A stretch of 64,000 nt of DNA from contig JBAZWV010000001.1 of assembly GCA_041660225.1 (NCBI GenBank), positions 402,877-466,876 on the forward strand, written 5' to 3'. This document shows, piece after piece, positions 33,501 through 48,500 of this stretch. This DNA comes from JBAZWV01 sp041660225. GTDB lineage: Bacteria > Patescibacteriota > Patescibacteriia > 2-12-FULL-60-25. The position numbers and the translations under genes were made by a program. Within the stretch, counting starts at the first letter, position 1; each line of letters starts with the position of its first letter. Below the pieces are notes generated by a model. It did not search any database and had not been told where the DNA came from. It was given only the letters and a program-made list of their open reading frames with translations.

Positions 33501-36500
33501 GTTGCGCGAGGATTTGTGACACCACCGATGCCGGTTTTTCCCCCGTTTGACTGAATAACGACGTGCTGCGCGCTGTTGATCGCGAGATCACCGCCATAGC
33601 TCGTGAGATATTCGCTGCCAAGATATGTGCCTGTACCAGCAACGAAAGCCCCATTCGAGTAGACGGATGATGCGGAGCCGATGTTGCCCTGGGCAAAAAT
33701 GTCATTGCCGGAGAATTGGAACGCGGTGTTCGTCATGGATGATGTCGCCGCACCGACCACGAGGTTCATATTCTGGTTCTGACCGATCGTGAGGCGGTTC
33801 GACGATGCTGCGACACCCGTGAGGGAGAAGAAGACAGGCGACGAGGTCGTCGTGAGGCCGCCGAGGATGATGTCTGTTGTTGAGGTGTTGTTACGCATCA
33901 GATCCGTCGGAGCATCGTAGGCGAAGTTGAGATCCTGAATGCTACCCGCGCCGCTCACAGGACAGTTGGTGCCATTCTCGAGACAAACGGATTGACCCGC
34001 AACGACGACATCCGTAAGGACTTGAACCGTACCGGACGCGTAAATGTTGGCCCACGAGCGGGTGGCGGAACCGAGATCAAAAAGGTTGTTCGTTCGAGGA
34101 AGAATGAGACCGGAAATAATGCTCGTTGAAGACACGGTTCCCAAAACCTCCAGTTTCACGGTCGGCGATGAGAGACCGATACCAACGTTGCCCTGCAGGT
34201 TCGCAAGAATGATATTTCCGTTCACTCCCGTGCCCGAACCGGCACCCGGATTCAAGGTAATGCTGCCTCCGGCTCCGCCTGTGGTGAGTCCGGCACCTCC
34301 GTTCCCCGCAGTAAACGTGATAGCACCCCCGTTTCCACCCGTAATTGTTCCAACGTTATCCGATCCACCTTGTCCTGATGCGATCACGACTTGACCTCCG
34401 TTTCCTCCGAGGGAACCAAGGCCCGTACCAGCTCCTCCCGCACCACCGACCATCACCAAACCCGAACCCGTCTGTCCCGTCACGACACTGATGCCTCCCG
34501 TACCTCCGATCACACGGAACGCATCGATGGCGGCGGCAGTTGTTCCGTCAGCACCGAACACGTGAAGAGTTGCCGTCGGTGCTGTTGCGCCCACTCCGAG
34601 TAAAGAGTTTGTTCCCGTGATACGGAATGTCGCCGTGGAGGTTCCCCCAGCAAATTGGATGTCATTCGTTGTCGTTTCTCCGGCGTCTGTCACCGTCTGG
34701 AGTGTTCCCACCGTAGACTGACAGTTCGTGCCGTTTGCCAGACAGACCTGCGTTCCACCCACGGAGAGTGTGTTGCTGAGATTGAGATTCGTGCCGGTCG
34801 AGTTTGTAAAGTTGAACAGTGTCACCGTCGTGGAAGCCGCGTTGAGGTTCCCCGAAAGCGAAAGGGAGGTCCCCGTGGCGTTCGTGAAGCGGATTGCCGC
34901 AAGGTTCGAGAGTCCCGTAACGCCAAGCGCCGTGGCCGTCGCGTTCGTGGCACCGAGCGTGGTCACGAAAAAGGACGTCGAAGTCGCGTTCGTCGTCGTG
35001 GCATTTGTGAAGATCGCGGCGGCCGGAGTCGTGAGACCGATCGCAACCGCATTGATGGTTCCACCCGCGAGCGTCACGTTGCCACTCGAGAGGTTTGTAA
35101 CGAGAGAATTTGTCGAGAAGAAATTCGTGGATGTGGTGTTCGTGCCCGTGGCATTCGTCCACGTGATGTTGGTCGGGTTGAATGAACCGGCTGTGAGGTT
35201 CGTGAAAGCTCCGTCAACCGCGAAGAGGCGGTTGCCGGTGGCGTTGTTAAAGTTGAGAGTTCCGACCGTGCTCGATCCGGCCGCGAAATTACCCGTGAGT
35301 GTGAGATTTGATCCCGTGGCAGATGTGAAGGTCGCCGTCTGCAATCCCGTCGTTCCCGTGACAGTGAGGTTCGAGATCGTTGCACCTCCGTAGAGCGTCA
35401 ACGATGAGGTTGCGATCGAACCGCGGTTCGTGACGGAGAGAAGGGTGTCAGCTTCTGGTGTAGCTGCCTGACAGTTTGTTCCGTTCGAGAGACACACCGT
35501 TGTGTCGTTGATGCGGGTATCAGACGGAAGGCGTGCGTATGACAGGACGGCGAGATTTGAGGTCGTGGCGAACGAGGAGACGAGCGTCGTGAAGGTTCCG
35601 GACGTCGCGCGGAAGTTGGTGCCCGTTGCGGAGGTAAATGACAACGATGTGATATTCGAGACACCGATCGTTTCGCTTGTTGCACCAAAGCTTGTCGCGA
35701 AGAGGCTCGTCGATGTTGCGTTCGTCGACGTCGTGTTGGTGAAGACTGAAGCGGCTGGAGTTGTAAGGCCAATCGTGACTCCGTTGATCGTTCCACCGGA
35801 GAGCGTGACGTTTCCAGAGCTCAAGTTCGTCACGGTTCCGTTGGTGACGAGTGCCGTCGTGGCAAAGAGATTCGTGCTCGTCGTGTTCGTTCCTGTGGCA
35901 TTCGTCCACGTGATGTTGGTCGGCGAGAAGTTCGAGGCGGATAAGTTCGTAAACGCACCATCAACGGCGAAGAGACGGTTACCCGTGGCATACGAGTAGT
36001 TCAGCGTGCCGACCGTGGAAGAACCTGCGGAGAAGTTACCCGTGAGCGTGAGGTTCGAGCCTGTTGCGGAGGTGAACGTTGCCGTCTGAAGATCCGTCGT
36101 TCCCGTCACCGTCAGGTTCGAGATCGTCGCGCCTCCATACAACGTCAACGATGACGTCGCGATAGAACCGCGGTTGGTAACGCTCAAGAGTGTGTCCGCT
36201 TCTGCAACAACCGCCTGACAGTTTGTGCCGTTTGAGAGACAGACCGTTGTGTCGTTGATGCGGGTGTCGGATGGGAGGCGGGCGTATGACAGAACCGCGA
36301 GATTCGACGTTGTCGCGAAGGAGCTGACGAGCGTCGTGAACGTTCCAGACGTTGCACGGAAGTCGGTACCGGTTGCGGAGGTGAACGAGAGAGAGGTGAT
36401 CGTCGAGACTCCAATGTTCTCACTTGTCGCGCCGAAACTCGTGGCGAAGAGGCCCGTTGAGGTTGCGTTTGTCGAGGTTGTGTTCGTGAACACAGAAGCT

Positions 36501-39500
36501 GCAGGCGTCGTGAGACCAATCGTGACTCCGTTGATCGTACCGCCGGACAACGTCACGTTCCCGGATGAGAGGTTTGTGACGGTTCCATTCGTGACGAGAG
36601 CCGTTGTCGCAAAGAAATTCGTGGACGTTGTGTTTGTTCCTGTCGCGTTGGTCCACGTGATGTTCGTGGGGGCGATCGTTGTGACCGTAAAGTTCGTGGC
36701 AGACAAATTCGTGGCGAAGAGATTCGTCGCCGTCGCGTTCGTCATCGTTGAACTTGAGAAGAAGCCGTTCCAGCGCTGGGAAGCGGAGCCGAGCGTGAGG
36801 ATTCCATCGGTCGCAGGAAGAAGGTTGGTCTGGACAGAACCAGTCAATCCAAGATTCGTCGCGCTCGCATTGGTAAAGACACCCGTTGACGGTGAGCTTG
36901 CTCCGATCGTCGTTCCGTTGATTGTTCCACCGGAGAGCGTGACGTTTCCGCTTGTGAGGTTCGTAACAAGAGAATTTGTTGAGAAGAAATTCGTTGAGGT
37001 CGTGTTCGTTCCTGTGGCATTCGTCCACGTAATGTTCGTCGGGTTGAAGGAACCAGCTGTGAGATTCGTGAAAGCTCCGTCAACCGCGAAGATGCGATTT
37101 CCGGTGGCGTTTGAGAAGTTGAGCGTGGAGACGGTTGAGGAACCGGCCGCGAAATTACCCGTGAGTGTCAGGTTCGAACCTGTCGCAGAGGTGAAGGTAG
37201 CGGTCTGGAGGCCGGCTGTTCCTGTAACCGTGAGGTTTGAAATCGTTGCACCGCCGTACAATGTAAGCGAAGAGGTTGCGATGGAGCCGCGGTTGGTGAC
37301 GGAAAGGAGAGTGTCGGATTCTGCAAGAGCCTGACAGTTGGTGCCATTCTCGAGACAGACGGATTGACCTCCGACGACGACATCCGTACCAAAGTATCCA
37401 TTGCGAAATTGAGCGGTTGGGCGGCCAATGTCACCGACATTGTTTTGCAAGAAGGGAACGACGCTTCCGACAATGTACGTTCCCGTCGCGCCTTCAAACC
37501 CTTGATTTTGTAGGTTTGCCTCCGTTTCCCACGAAGGAGTAATGATCAACATCGGGAAAGTGCCGAGGGTTGAAGATACGGCATAGATCGAATAAGAGCT
37601 GTCTTCAAACGGCCCAGAGCACACCGTGCCGCTTGGGTTTGTAGCGGATCCCCCCACGGTCTGACAAAGGCCCCAAGCGGATACTGTACTCGTTGAATGG
37701 ATCTGGGCGACAGATGCAAAGCCTCCGAAATTTCCAAAGGCATGTGAGCCGTTCAGCTGCATGGCCGAGGCAGTAATCTGCGAGATCCCAGAACCGATTC
37801 TGTCTACGATGAAACCGGCTGTTGCCGTTGTGTTTCCACCCATCAACACATCAAACGTCGAGGTCGATTGATAGATAACGCCGTTCGTTTGATTAAACTG
37901 CCACGTTGAAGACGTGATAGCGCCAGATGCCGGACAGTTTGTGCCGTTCGCGAGACAGACGGATGATCCGCCAACCATGAGACTCGTAGCCAAACTCAAA
38001 TTGGTTCCTGTCGCATTCGTGAAATTGAACGTCGTGACTGTTGAAGAACCGGCGGCAAACGTCGATGAGAGCGAGAGGTGAGATCCTGTCGCGTTCGTAA
38101 AGCTGAGGATGGCGAGATTCGAGAGGCCAATCACACCGAGGCTTGTTGAGGTTGCGTTCGTTGACGTCGTATTCGTGAAGACAGCGGCCGCGGGAGTCGT
38201 GAGGCCGATCGTCGTTCCGTTGATGGTACCTCCTGTCAGCGTCACATTGCTGCTCGAAAGATTCGTGATCGTTCCGTTGGTCACGAGCGCGGTCGTTGCG
38301 AACAAGTTCGTTGACGTTGTATTTGTTCCCGTCGCATTGGTCCACGTGATGTTGGTCGGAGCAATCGTCGTAACGGTGAAGTTTGTTGCGCCGAGGTTCG
38401 CTGCGAAGAGATTCGTCGCGGTTGCATTCGTCATCGTCGAGCTCGAGAAGAAACCGTTCCATCGGAGAGCTGCAGAGCCGAGACTCAATGCACCATCGAG
38501 AGCAGGATTCAGATTCGTCGTTACGGAACCGGACACAGCGAGATTTGTCGCTGTGGCATTCGTGAAAACTGCGGCGGCGGCAGATGTGAGGCCGATCGTC
38601 GTTCCATTTATTGTGCCTCCGGACAACGTCACGTTTCCGCTCGTGAGGTTTGTAATGAGAGAATTCGTCGAGAAAAAGTTGGTTGACGTTGTATTTGTTC
38701 CCGTCGCATTGGTCCACGTGATGTTCGTCGGATTGAGCGAGCCAACAGCCAAGTTCGTAAACGCTCCATCAACCGCGAAGAGACGGTTGCCGGTCGCGTT
38801 TGAGAAGTTCAGCGTGGAGACGGTTGAGGAACCGGCTGAGAAGTTTCCAGTGAGCGTGAGATTGGAACCGGTTGCGCTTGTAAACGTCGCCGTCTGGAGA
38901 CCCGTCGTTCCAGTCACCGTCAAGTTCGAGATTGTCGCGCCTCCATAGAGCGTCAACGATGAGGTTGCGATCGAACCACGATTCGTGACGGAAAGAAGCG
39001 TATCCGCTTCTGGTGTCGCTGCCTGACAGTTCGTGCCATTGGAAAGACAGACGGTTGTGTCGTTAATGCGAGTATCAGACGGGAGACGCGCGTAGCTCAG
39101 AACCGTGAGGTTGGAGGTTGTGGCGAACGAGCTGACGAGCGTTGAGAAGGTACCGGAGGTTGCACTGAAGTTGGTACCGGTTGCGGAGGTGAAAGACAAC
39201 GAGGTGATCGTCGCACCTCCGATATTGGCATTCGTGGCACCGAGAATCGTTGCGAACAAGCCGGTCGAAGTGGCGTTCGTGCTTGTGACGTTCGTGAAGA
39301 TCGCGGCGGCCGGAGTTGTGAGACCGATCGTGACTCCATTGATTGTTCCGCCGGAGAGCGCAACGTTTCCTGACGAGAGGTTTGTGATCGTACCGTTTGT
39401 CACGAGAGCCGTTGTTGCGAAGAGGTTCGTGGACGTTGTGTTGGTACCGGTAGCGTTGGTCCAGGTGATATTGGTCGGAGAGAAATTGCTTGCGGACAAG

Positions 39501-42500
39501 TTTGTGAAGACACCATCAACTGCGAAGAGTCGGTTGCCAGTTGCGTAGGAGAAGTTCAGCGTGCCGATCGTGCTCGATCCGGCGGTAAAGTTACCAGTAA
39601 GTGTCAGGTTCGTACCGGTTGCGGAGGTGAAGGTCGCAGTCTGGAGACCGGTCGTTCCAGTGACTGTGAGGTTCGAAATGGTCGCACCGCCGTAGAGGGT
39701 GAGAGATGAGGTCGCGATCGATCCGCGGTTGGTCACCGTAAGCAATGTGTCGGACTCCGAGAATGCCTGACAGTTCGTGCCGTTTGAGAGACAGACGGAC
39801 GTATTGTTAATCAACGTGTCAGATGGGAGACGAGCGTAGGTCAGCACGGCGAGGTTCGACGAAGTCGTGAATGTACTCACGAGTGTCGAGAATGTTCCGG
39901 AGGTTGCACTAAAGTTGCTGCCGGTTGCGGAGGTGAATGAGAGTGACGTGATTGTGCCGTTGGTATTGCGGAAATGTGTCGCGAAGAGATTTGTTGACGT
40001 CGTGTTTGTCCCCGTCGCATTGGTCCAGATAAGATCTGCTACGGTCAAAGGAGCCGTCAGTGTGAGATTTTGGATGACGGCGTTTGTCGCACCGAAACTC
40101 GTCGCAAAGAATGCGGTTGAAGTAGCAGCTGTGAAAATAGCCGCAGCAGGCGTCGTGAGACCAATCGTGACACCGTTGATCGTTCCTCCTGTAAGCGTCA
40201 CGTTTCCACTTGAGAAATTCGTTGCCGTTCCATTCGTAGTGAAGAAATGCGTTGTTGTCGCGTTCGTCGATGTCAGGAAATCAAATGCACCATTTGTTGC
40301 ACGAAGATTCGTCGCAAAGAGATGCGTTGATGTCGTGTTTGTACCGGTTGCGTTGGTCCACGTGAGATTGGTTGGTGAGAAGTTACTTGCTGAAATATTC
40401 GTGAAGACGCCGTCGGTTGCGAAGATGCGATTTCCTGTGGCGTTGTTGAAGTTGAGCGTGGTTACCGTGCTCGATCCAGCGGAGAAATTGCCAGTAAGAG
40501 CAAGATTCACACCTGTCGCAGATGTAAATGTCGCCGTCTGCAATCCCGTCGTTCCAGTGACGGTGAGGTTCGAGATTGTTGCGCCTCCATAGAGCGTCAA
40601 CGATGAAGTTGCGATGGAACCGCGATTCGTAACGGAGAGAAGGGTGTCAGCTTCTGGTGTAGCTGCCTGACAGTTTGTTCCGTTCGAGAGACAAACAGTC
40701 GTGTCGTTGATGCGAGTATCAGATGGAAGACGGGCGTAGCTCAGAACGGCGAGGTTTGAGGTTGTGGCAAAGGAAGAAACGAGTGTTGAGAAGGTACCGG
40801 AGGTTGCACTGAAGTTGGTACCGGTCGCGGAGGTGAAAGACAACGAAGTGATTGTTGCACCTCCGATATTGGCATTCGTAGCCCCGAAAATCGTCGCAAA
40901 GAGACCGGTCGAAGTAGCATTGGTCGAGGTCGTGTTGGTGAAGATCGCAGCAGCAGGTGTGGTCAAACCGATTGTGACGCCGTTGATCGTGCCCCCAGAG
41001 AGCGTGGCATTACCTGAGTTCAAATTCGTAATGGTTCCGTTGGTGACGAGAGCCGTTGTCGCAAAGAGATTCGTGCTTGTGGTGTTTGTTCCCGTCGCAT
41101 TCGTCCAGGTGATGTTGGTCGGAGAGAAGTTCGAGGCGGACAAGTTCGTAAACACACCGTCAACGGCGAAGAGACGGTTGCCCGTGGCGTATGAGAAGTC
41201 GAGCGTGCCGACCGTGCTCGATCCAGCGGCGAAGTTTCCAGTGAGCGTGAGATTCGAACCTGTTGCGGAGCTGAACGTTGCCGTCTGGAGGTCAGTCGTT
41301 CCAGTGACTGTGAGGTTCGAAATGGTCGCACCGCCATACAGCGTGATGGAAGATGTCGCGATGGAACCACGGTTCGTTACGGAGAGAAGAGTGTCTGCTT
41401 CTGCAACAGCAGACGGACAGTTGGTGCTATCCGAGAGACAGACCGTCGTGTTGTTGATGCGGGTGTCGGACGGGAGGCGAGCGTAGGAAGAAACGAAGAG
41501 GTTTGATGTTGATGCGTACGTCGCGGTGAGGTTTGAAATTGTTCCTGAGGTCGCGAGGAAGTTCGTGCCCGTGGCGGAGGTAAAGGAGAGAGACGTGATC
41601 GTACCGTTCGTCGCGCGAAGATTCGTCGCGAAGAGATGCGTCGATGTCGTGTTCGTGCCTGTGGCGTTGGTCCAAACGAGATTGCTTAGTGTGAGAGGAG
41701 CGGTGAGTGTCAAGTTTGCGATCGTTGCATCAGTGGCGCCGAAACTTGTCGCGAAGAAGGCCGATGAGGTCGCACTCGTGAAGACAGCGGCGGCAGGTGT
41801 TGAAAGACCAATCGTGACGCCGTTGATTGTTCCGCCCGTGAGCGTCACGTTACCGGAAGAAAGATTCGTGACCGTTCCGTTGCTGGTAAAGGAGAACGTG
41901 GTTGTGGCGTTCGTCGCGTTCAAGAAATCCACAGTTCCGTTTGTTGCACGGAAGTTTGTCGCGAAGAGATGGGTTGAGGTTGTGTTGGTGCCGGTGGCGT
42001 TGGTCCAGGTGAGGTTCGTTGGGCTTAAATTGCTTGCGGAAATGTTCGTAAAGATACCATCCGTTGCGAAGATACGAGCGCCCGTTGCATTCGTGAAATT
42101 GAGTGTTCCGACGGTGGAAGAGCCGGCGGAGAAATTGCCGGTGAGCGTCAGGTTTGAGCCCGTGGCGGACGTGAACGTTGCGGTCTGGAGACCCGTTGTG
42201 CCGGTGACGGTCAAATTCGAAATCGTGGCTCCTCCATATAAGGTGAGAGAAGAGGTGGCGATCGAGCCACGGTTTGTGACGGAAAGAAGCGTATCGGCTT
42301 CTGCAACAGCCGCCTGACAGTTCGTGCCGTTCGAGAGACAAACAGTCGTATCGTTAATGCGAGTATCAGACGGGAGGCGCGCGTAGGAGAGAACCGCGAG
42401 GTTCGACGTTGTCGCGAATGAGGAGACGAGTGTCGAGAAGGTTCCAGAAGTCGCACTGAAATTGGTTCCGGTTGCGCTCGTGAAAGAGAGTGACGTGATC

Positions 42501-45500
42501 GTTGCAGCTGCGATATTCGCATTCGTCGCACCAAGAATCGTTGCGAAGAGACCTGTCGATGTTGCATTGGTCGACGTCGTGTTTGTGAAGACCGAAGCGG
42601 CTGGAGTCGTGAGACCGATCGTCACACCGTTGATGGTTCCGCCTGTGAGCGTAACGTTTCCTGAGCTCAAATTCGTGACGGTGCCATTCGTGACGAGAGC
42701 TGTTGTCGCAAAGAGGTTCGTCGAAGTTGTGTTTGTTCCCGTTGCGTTGGTCCACGTGATGTTGGTCGGCGAGAAGTTCGTAGCGGACAAATTCGTGAAG
42801 GCACCGTCGACGGCGAAGAGACGGTTGCCCGTGGCGTAGGAAAAGTTGAGCGTGCCGACGGTTGAAGAACCGGCGGAGAAGTTACCGGTCAAGGAAAGAT
42901 TGGAACCGGTTGCAGATGTGAATGTTGTGTTTTGGAGACCTGCAGTTCCAGTGACGGTAAGATTCGAGATTGTCGCGCCTCCGTAGAGTGTCAACGATGA
43001 CGTCGCGATCGAGCCACGGTTGGTGACGGTGAGGAGAGTGTCGGATTCACTAAATGTCTGACAGTTTGTTCCGTTCGAGAGACACACGGCTGTATCGTTG
43101 ATACGGGTGTCGCTCGGGAGACGGGCGTAGGATGTAACGGCGAGATTGGATGAGGTTGCGTATGTTGCGAAAATCGATGTCGAGGTGACATTCGTTGTTG
43201 TTGCATTCGTGAAGATCGCGGCAGCCGGAGTCGTGAGACCGATCGTTGTTCCGTTGATTGTTCCGCCGGTCAAAATGACGTTGCCGCTTGAAAGATTTGT
43301 CACCGTCCCGTTTGTGATCAGCGCGTTCGTTGCGAAGAGATTCGTCGAGGTTGTGTTGGTTCCCGTTGCATTGGTCCACGTAATGTTGGTGGGCGACAAA
43401 TTGCTAATACTTAAGTTTGTGAAGACACCATCGGTTGCGAAGATGCGGTTGCCTGTCGCGTTTGTGAAATTGAGCGCGCCGACCGTTGAAGATCCGGCGG
43501 CGAAACTTCCCGTGAGAACAAGCGTAGAACCTGTCGCGTTCACAAACGTTGCGTTCGGAAGAACGATATCCGAAGCTGTGATCGTGATGGATGCGCCCGG
43601 ACGTGAGATGAGTCCGTCACCATAGCTTGTGTTTGCCGCAACGAAAGCTCCATTCGAGTAGACGGAAGAGACGACACCGAGATTGCCTTGGATCAACGCA
43701 TCATCGCCGTTCAAGCTGAAGGCAGATGGAAGTCCGCCACCATACGTTGAAGTTCCGACGAAGAGGTTTGCGTTCCCAACGCGACCGATCTGGAGCGAGG
43801 AGGTCGGTGAAGCAACCTGGAAATAGAACGGTGCGGTTGCCGATGCTGAAGCGCCGATAATAACCGAACGAGTCGTCGTACTCGGACGGATGTAGTCCGA
43901 TACAGAGTTATCTGCCCAAACACTATCTCCCGAAGATGGCAGACAATTCGTTCCATCTGCGAGACACACCGCTGTATCGTTAATAAGTGTGTTTGATGGG
44001 AGTCGTGCAAACGACGAGACAAAGAGATTGGATGTCGTCGTGAACGAGCTGACGAGTGTTGAGAACGTACCAGAGGTTGCACTGAAATTCGTACCGGTCG
44101 CGGAAACAAAGGAGAGAGATGTAATCGTCGCACCTCCGATATTCGCATTTGTCGCACCGAGAATCGTCGCAAAGAGACCAGTGGAAGTCGTGTTCGTGAA
44201 GATCGCGGCGGCAGGTGTGGTCAAACCGATCGTGACGCCATTGATCGTTCCGCCCGTGAGTGTGACGTTTCCTGACGAGAGGTTCGTGATGGTGCCGTTC
44301 GTGACGAGCGCAGTTGTTGCAAAGAGATTTGTGCTCGTCGTGTTCGTCCCTGTCGAATTGGTCCACGTCAGATTCGTCGGCGAGAAATTGCTTGCCGACA
44401 AGTTTGTGAAGACGCCGTCAACCGCGAAGAGACGGTTGCCGGTTGCGTAGGAGAAGTTGAGAGTGTCGACAGTTGAGGAACCAGCGGAGAAATTACCGGT
44501 GAGTGTCAGGTTCGAACCTGTTGCGCTGGTAAACGTTGCCGTCTGAAGACCCGTGGTTCCCGTCACCGTCAGGTTCGAAATCGTCGCACCGCCGTAGAGC
44601 GTGATGGAAGACGTCGCGATGGAGCCGCGATTCGTGACTGAGAGCAACGTGTCAGTTTCTGGTGTAGCCGCCTGACAGTTTGTTCCGTTCGAGAGACAAA
44701 CAGTCGTATCGTTGATGCGAGTATCGGATGGAAGACGGGCGTAGCTCAGAACCGCGAGATTTGAAGTTGTAGCGAATCCACTCACGAGTGTTGAGAACGT
44801 GCCGCTTGTCGCGCTGAAGTTCGTACCGGTTGCGGAGGTGAACGAAAGAGAGATGATCGTTGCAACTCCGAGGTTCGCATTGGTGGCTCCAAGAGACGAA
44901 GCAAAGATTCCGGTTGATGTAACGTTCGTAGATGTGACGTTCGCGAAAATCGCAGCGGCAGGCGTGGTCAAACCAATCGTCACGCCATTGATTGTTCCAC
45001 CGCTCAGGGTGACGTTTCCAGAACTGAGGTTCGTCACGGTGCCGTTCGTAACCAACGCCGTTGTTGCGAAAAGATTCGTGCTTGTGGTGTTTGTGCCTGT
45101 GGCGTTGGTCCACGTAATGTTTGTCGGCGAAAAGTTGCTCGCAGACAAATTCGTGAAGACACCGTCAACCGCGAAGAGACGGTTGCCTGTTGCGTAGCTG
45201 TAGTTCAGTGTACCGACGGTGCTGGATCCAGCAGAGAAATTACCAGTGAGTGTGAGATTCGATCCCGTTGCCGAGGTGAACGTTGCCGTCTGAAGATCCG
45301 TTGTTCCCGTCACCGTCAGGTTCGAGATGGTGGCACCTCCGTAGAGGGTCAACGATGATGTCGCGATAGAACCGCGGTTGGTGACGGAGAGAAGGGTATC
45401 CGCTTCTGCAACAGCCGCCTGACAATTCGTACCATTCGAAAGACACACCGTCGTATCGTTGATACGCGTATCAGATGGGAGACGCGCGTAGGAAGATACG

Positions 45501-48500
45501 AAGAGGTTTGAGGTTGTCGTGAAAGAAGAGACGAGCGTCGAGAATGTGCCGGATGTTGCGTTGAAGTTTGTGCCTGTTGCAGAGATGAAGGAGAGAGACG
45601 TTACGCTGGCGACTCCAAGATTCGCATTCGTTGCACCAAAGTTCGCGGCAAATAAACCGGTGCTCGTCGCATTCGTTGAGGTGACGTTCGTGAAAATCGC
45701 CGCAGCCGGAGTCGTAAGACCGATGGTGACACCATTAATCGTCCCGCCAGAAATCGTAGCGTTTCCGCTGGAAAGATTCGTAATTGTACCGTTCGTGACG
45801 AGTGCCGTTGTTGCGAAAAGATTTGTGCTTGTCGTGTTTGTTCCCGTCGCGTTCGTCCACGTGATGTTTGTCGGAGAGAGCGTGTTGGCGGAGAAGTTCG
45901 TGGCGGACAAATTTGTGAAGACGCCGTCAATCGCGAAGAGACGGTTGCCGGTGGCATAGCTGTAGTTCAACGTTGAAACGGTCGAGGAACCTGCCGCGAA
46001 GTTGCCTGTAAGCGTCAGATTCGTACCGGTTGCGGATGTGAACGTTGCTGTCTGAAGATCCGTCGTGCCGGTGACCGTGAGGTTTGAGATCGTCGCAGTT
46101 CCTGTAACGGTCAGGTTCGAAACGGTGGCGCCTCCATACAAGGTAAGGGAAGATGTCGCGATGGAACCGCGGTTGGTGACGGTGAGGAGGGTGTCCGCTT
46201 CCGCGCCTGTCTGACAGTTCGTCCCATCCGAAAGACAAACCGTCGTGTTGTTGATACGTGTATCGCTTGGCAGACGCGCATACGTTGCAACGAAAAGATT
46301 TGACGTTGTGGTAAATGAAGCGACGAGCGTCGAGAACGTTCCACTTGTCGCGCTGAAGTTCGTGCCCGTTGCCGAGATGAACGATAACGATGTAACCGTC
46401 GCAACTCCGAGATTCGCATTTGTTGCACCAAGAGATGCGGCAAAGATTCCGGTTGACGTTACATTCGTCGATGTGACGTTTGTGAAGATCGCAGCAGCCG
46501 GAGTTGTAAGGCCAATCGTCACGCCGTTGATCGTGCCCCCAGACAACGTGACGTTTCCAGAAGAAAGATTCGTCACGGTACCGTTCGTCACGAGAGCGTT
46601 TGTTGCAAAAAGATTCGTGGACGTTGTGTTCGTTCCCGTTGCATTTGTCCACGTCAGATTTGTCGGCGAGAAGTTGCTCGCGGACAGGTTCGTAAAGACA
46701 CCGTCGACTGCGAAGAGGCGGTTGCCGGTAGCGTACGAGAAATTGAGCGTGCCGACGGTTGAAGAACCAGCGGAGAAATTGCCTGTCAGTGTGAGGTTCG
46801 AACCTGTTGCTGATGTGAATGTCGCGGTCTGGAGGCCTGTCGTTCCCGTGACCGTCAGGTTCGAGATGGTGGCGCCTCCATATAACGTGAGAGAAGATGT
46901 TGCGATCGAACCGCGGTTCGTCACGGAGAGAAGCGTGTCGGCTTCAGCGACCGCAGCCTGACAGTTGGTCCCGTTCGAGAGACAAACGGTCGTGTTGTTG
47001 ATCAAGGTATCGGACGGGAGACGAGCGTATGAAGCAATGAAAAGATTGGATGATGTTGCGAACGAGGAGACCAGGGTTGAGAAGGTTCCGGACGTCGCGC
47101 GGAAATCTGTGCCCGTTGCGGAGGTGAATGAAAGAGACGTGATCGTTCCTGATCCAATCGTACCGTTCGTCGCGCGGAAGTTCGCCGCAAAGAGGTGCGT
47201 GGACGTTGTATTGGTTCCCGTCGCATTCGTCCACACGAGATCCGTAATCGTGAGCGGAGCGGTCAACGTCAAATTCTGGATGATTGCATCAGTGGCGCCG
47301 AAACTTGTCGCGAAGAATGCAGATGAAGTTGCGCTCGTGAAGACTGCAGCCGCCGGGGTCGAAAGACCAATCGTCACTCCGTTGATCGTGCCGCCCGTGA
47401 GCGTCGCGTTTCCGCTGGAAAGATTCGTGACCGTTCCGTTGCTCGTAAACGAGAATGTCGTTGTTCCGTTCGTCGCGTTCAAGAAATCGACAGTGCCGTT
47501 GGTTGCGCGAAGGTTCGTCGCAAAGAGATGCGTCGAGGTGGTGTTTGTTCCCGTGGCGCTGGTCCAGGTGAGATTGGTTGGCGAAAAATTGCTGGCGGAA
47601 ATGTTTGTGAAAACACCGTCTGTCGCGAATACACGGTTGCCGGTGGCGTTATTGAAATTGAGTGTTCCGACAGTGGACGATCCAGCAGCAAAGTTACCGG
47701 TGAGCGTGAGGTTGGAACCGGTGGCGCTGGTAAACGTTGCGGTCTGGAGACCCGTTGTGCCAGTCACCGTCAGATTCGAGATCGTTGCACCGCCGTAGAA
47801 CGTCACGGAGGACGTTGCGATAGAACCACGGTTCGTGACGGAGAGGAGTGTGTCGGCTTCTGGAACAGTGGTCGGACAGTTCGTGCTGTCGGAAAGACAA
47901 ACCGTGGTGTTGTTAATTCGCGTATCGGATGGCAGACGCGCATAAGAAGAAACGAACAGGTTCGACGTGGAGGCATACGTCGCGTTGAGATCTGAAATCG
48001 TTCCGCTCGTCGCGCGGAAATCCGTACCCGTGGCAGAGGTGAACGCGAGTGACGTGATTGTCCCGTTTCCAATCGTTCCGTTTGTGGCAAAGAAATTTGT
48101 CGCAAACAAATGCGTCGACGTGGTGTTCGTTCCTGTCGCGTTGGTCCACACGATTCCGGAAAGACTCAACGCGGACGTGAGTGAGAGACTCCCGATCGTC
48201 GCGTTTGTCGCACTGAACGTGCTCGCAAACAGATTCGTTGAGGTCGCATTCGTGCTCGTGACATTTCCGAATACGCCGTTGAAACGGAGCGAACCGGAAC
48301 CGAGAGAGAGACCGATGTCCGATGACGGAGTGATGAATCCACCCGATGCAAAGAGCGTGAGGTTGCCATCCGTCTTCGAGATCAACCCGTCGCTGAACGA
48401 GGTGCCCGTTCCGGCAACGAATGCGCCGTTCGTATACACGCTCGTCGCAGAACCGATGTTGCCTTGAACAAAGACGTCATCGCCATTCACAGAGAAGCCT

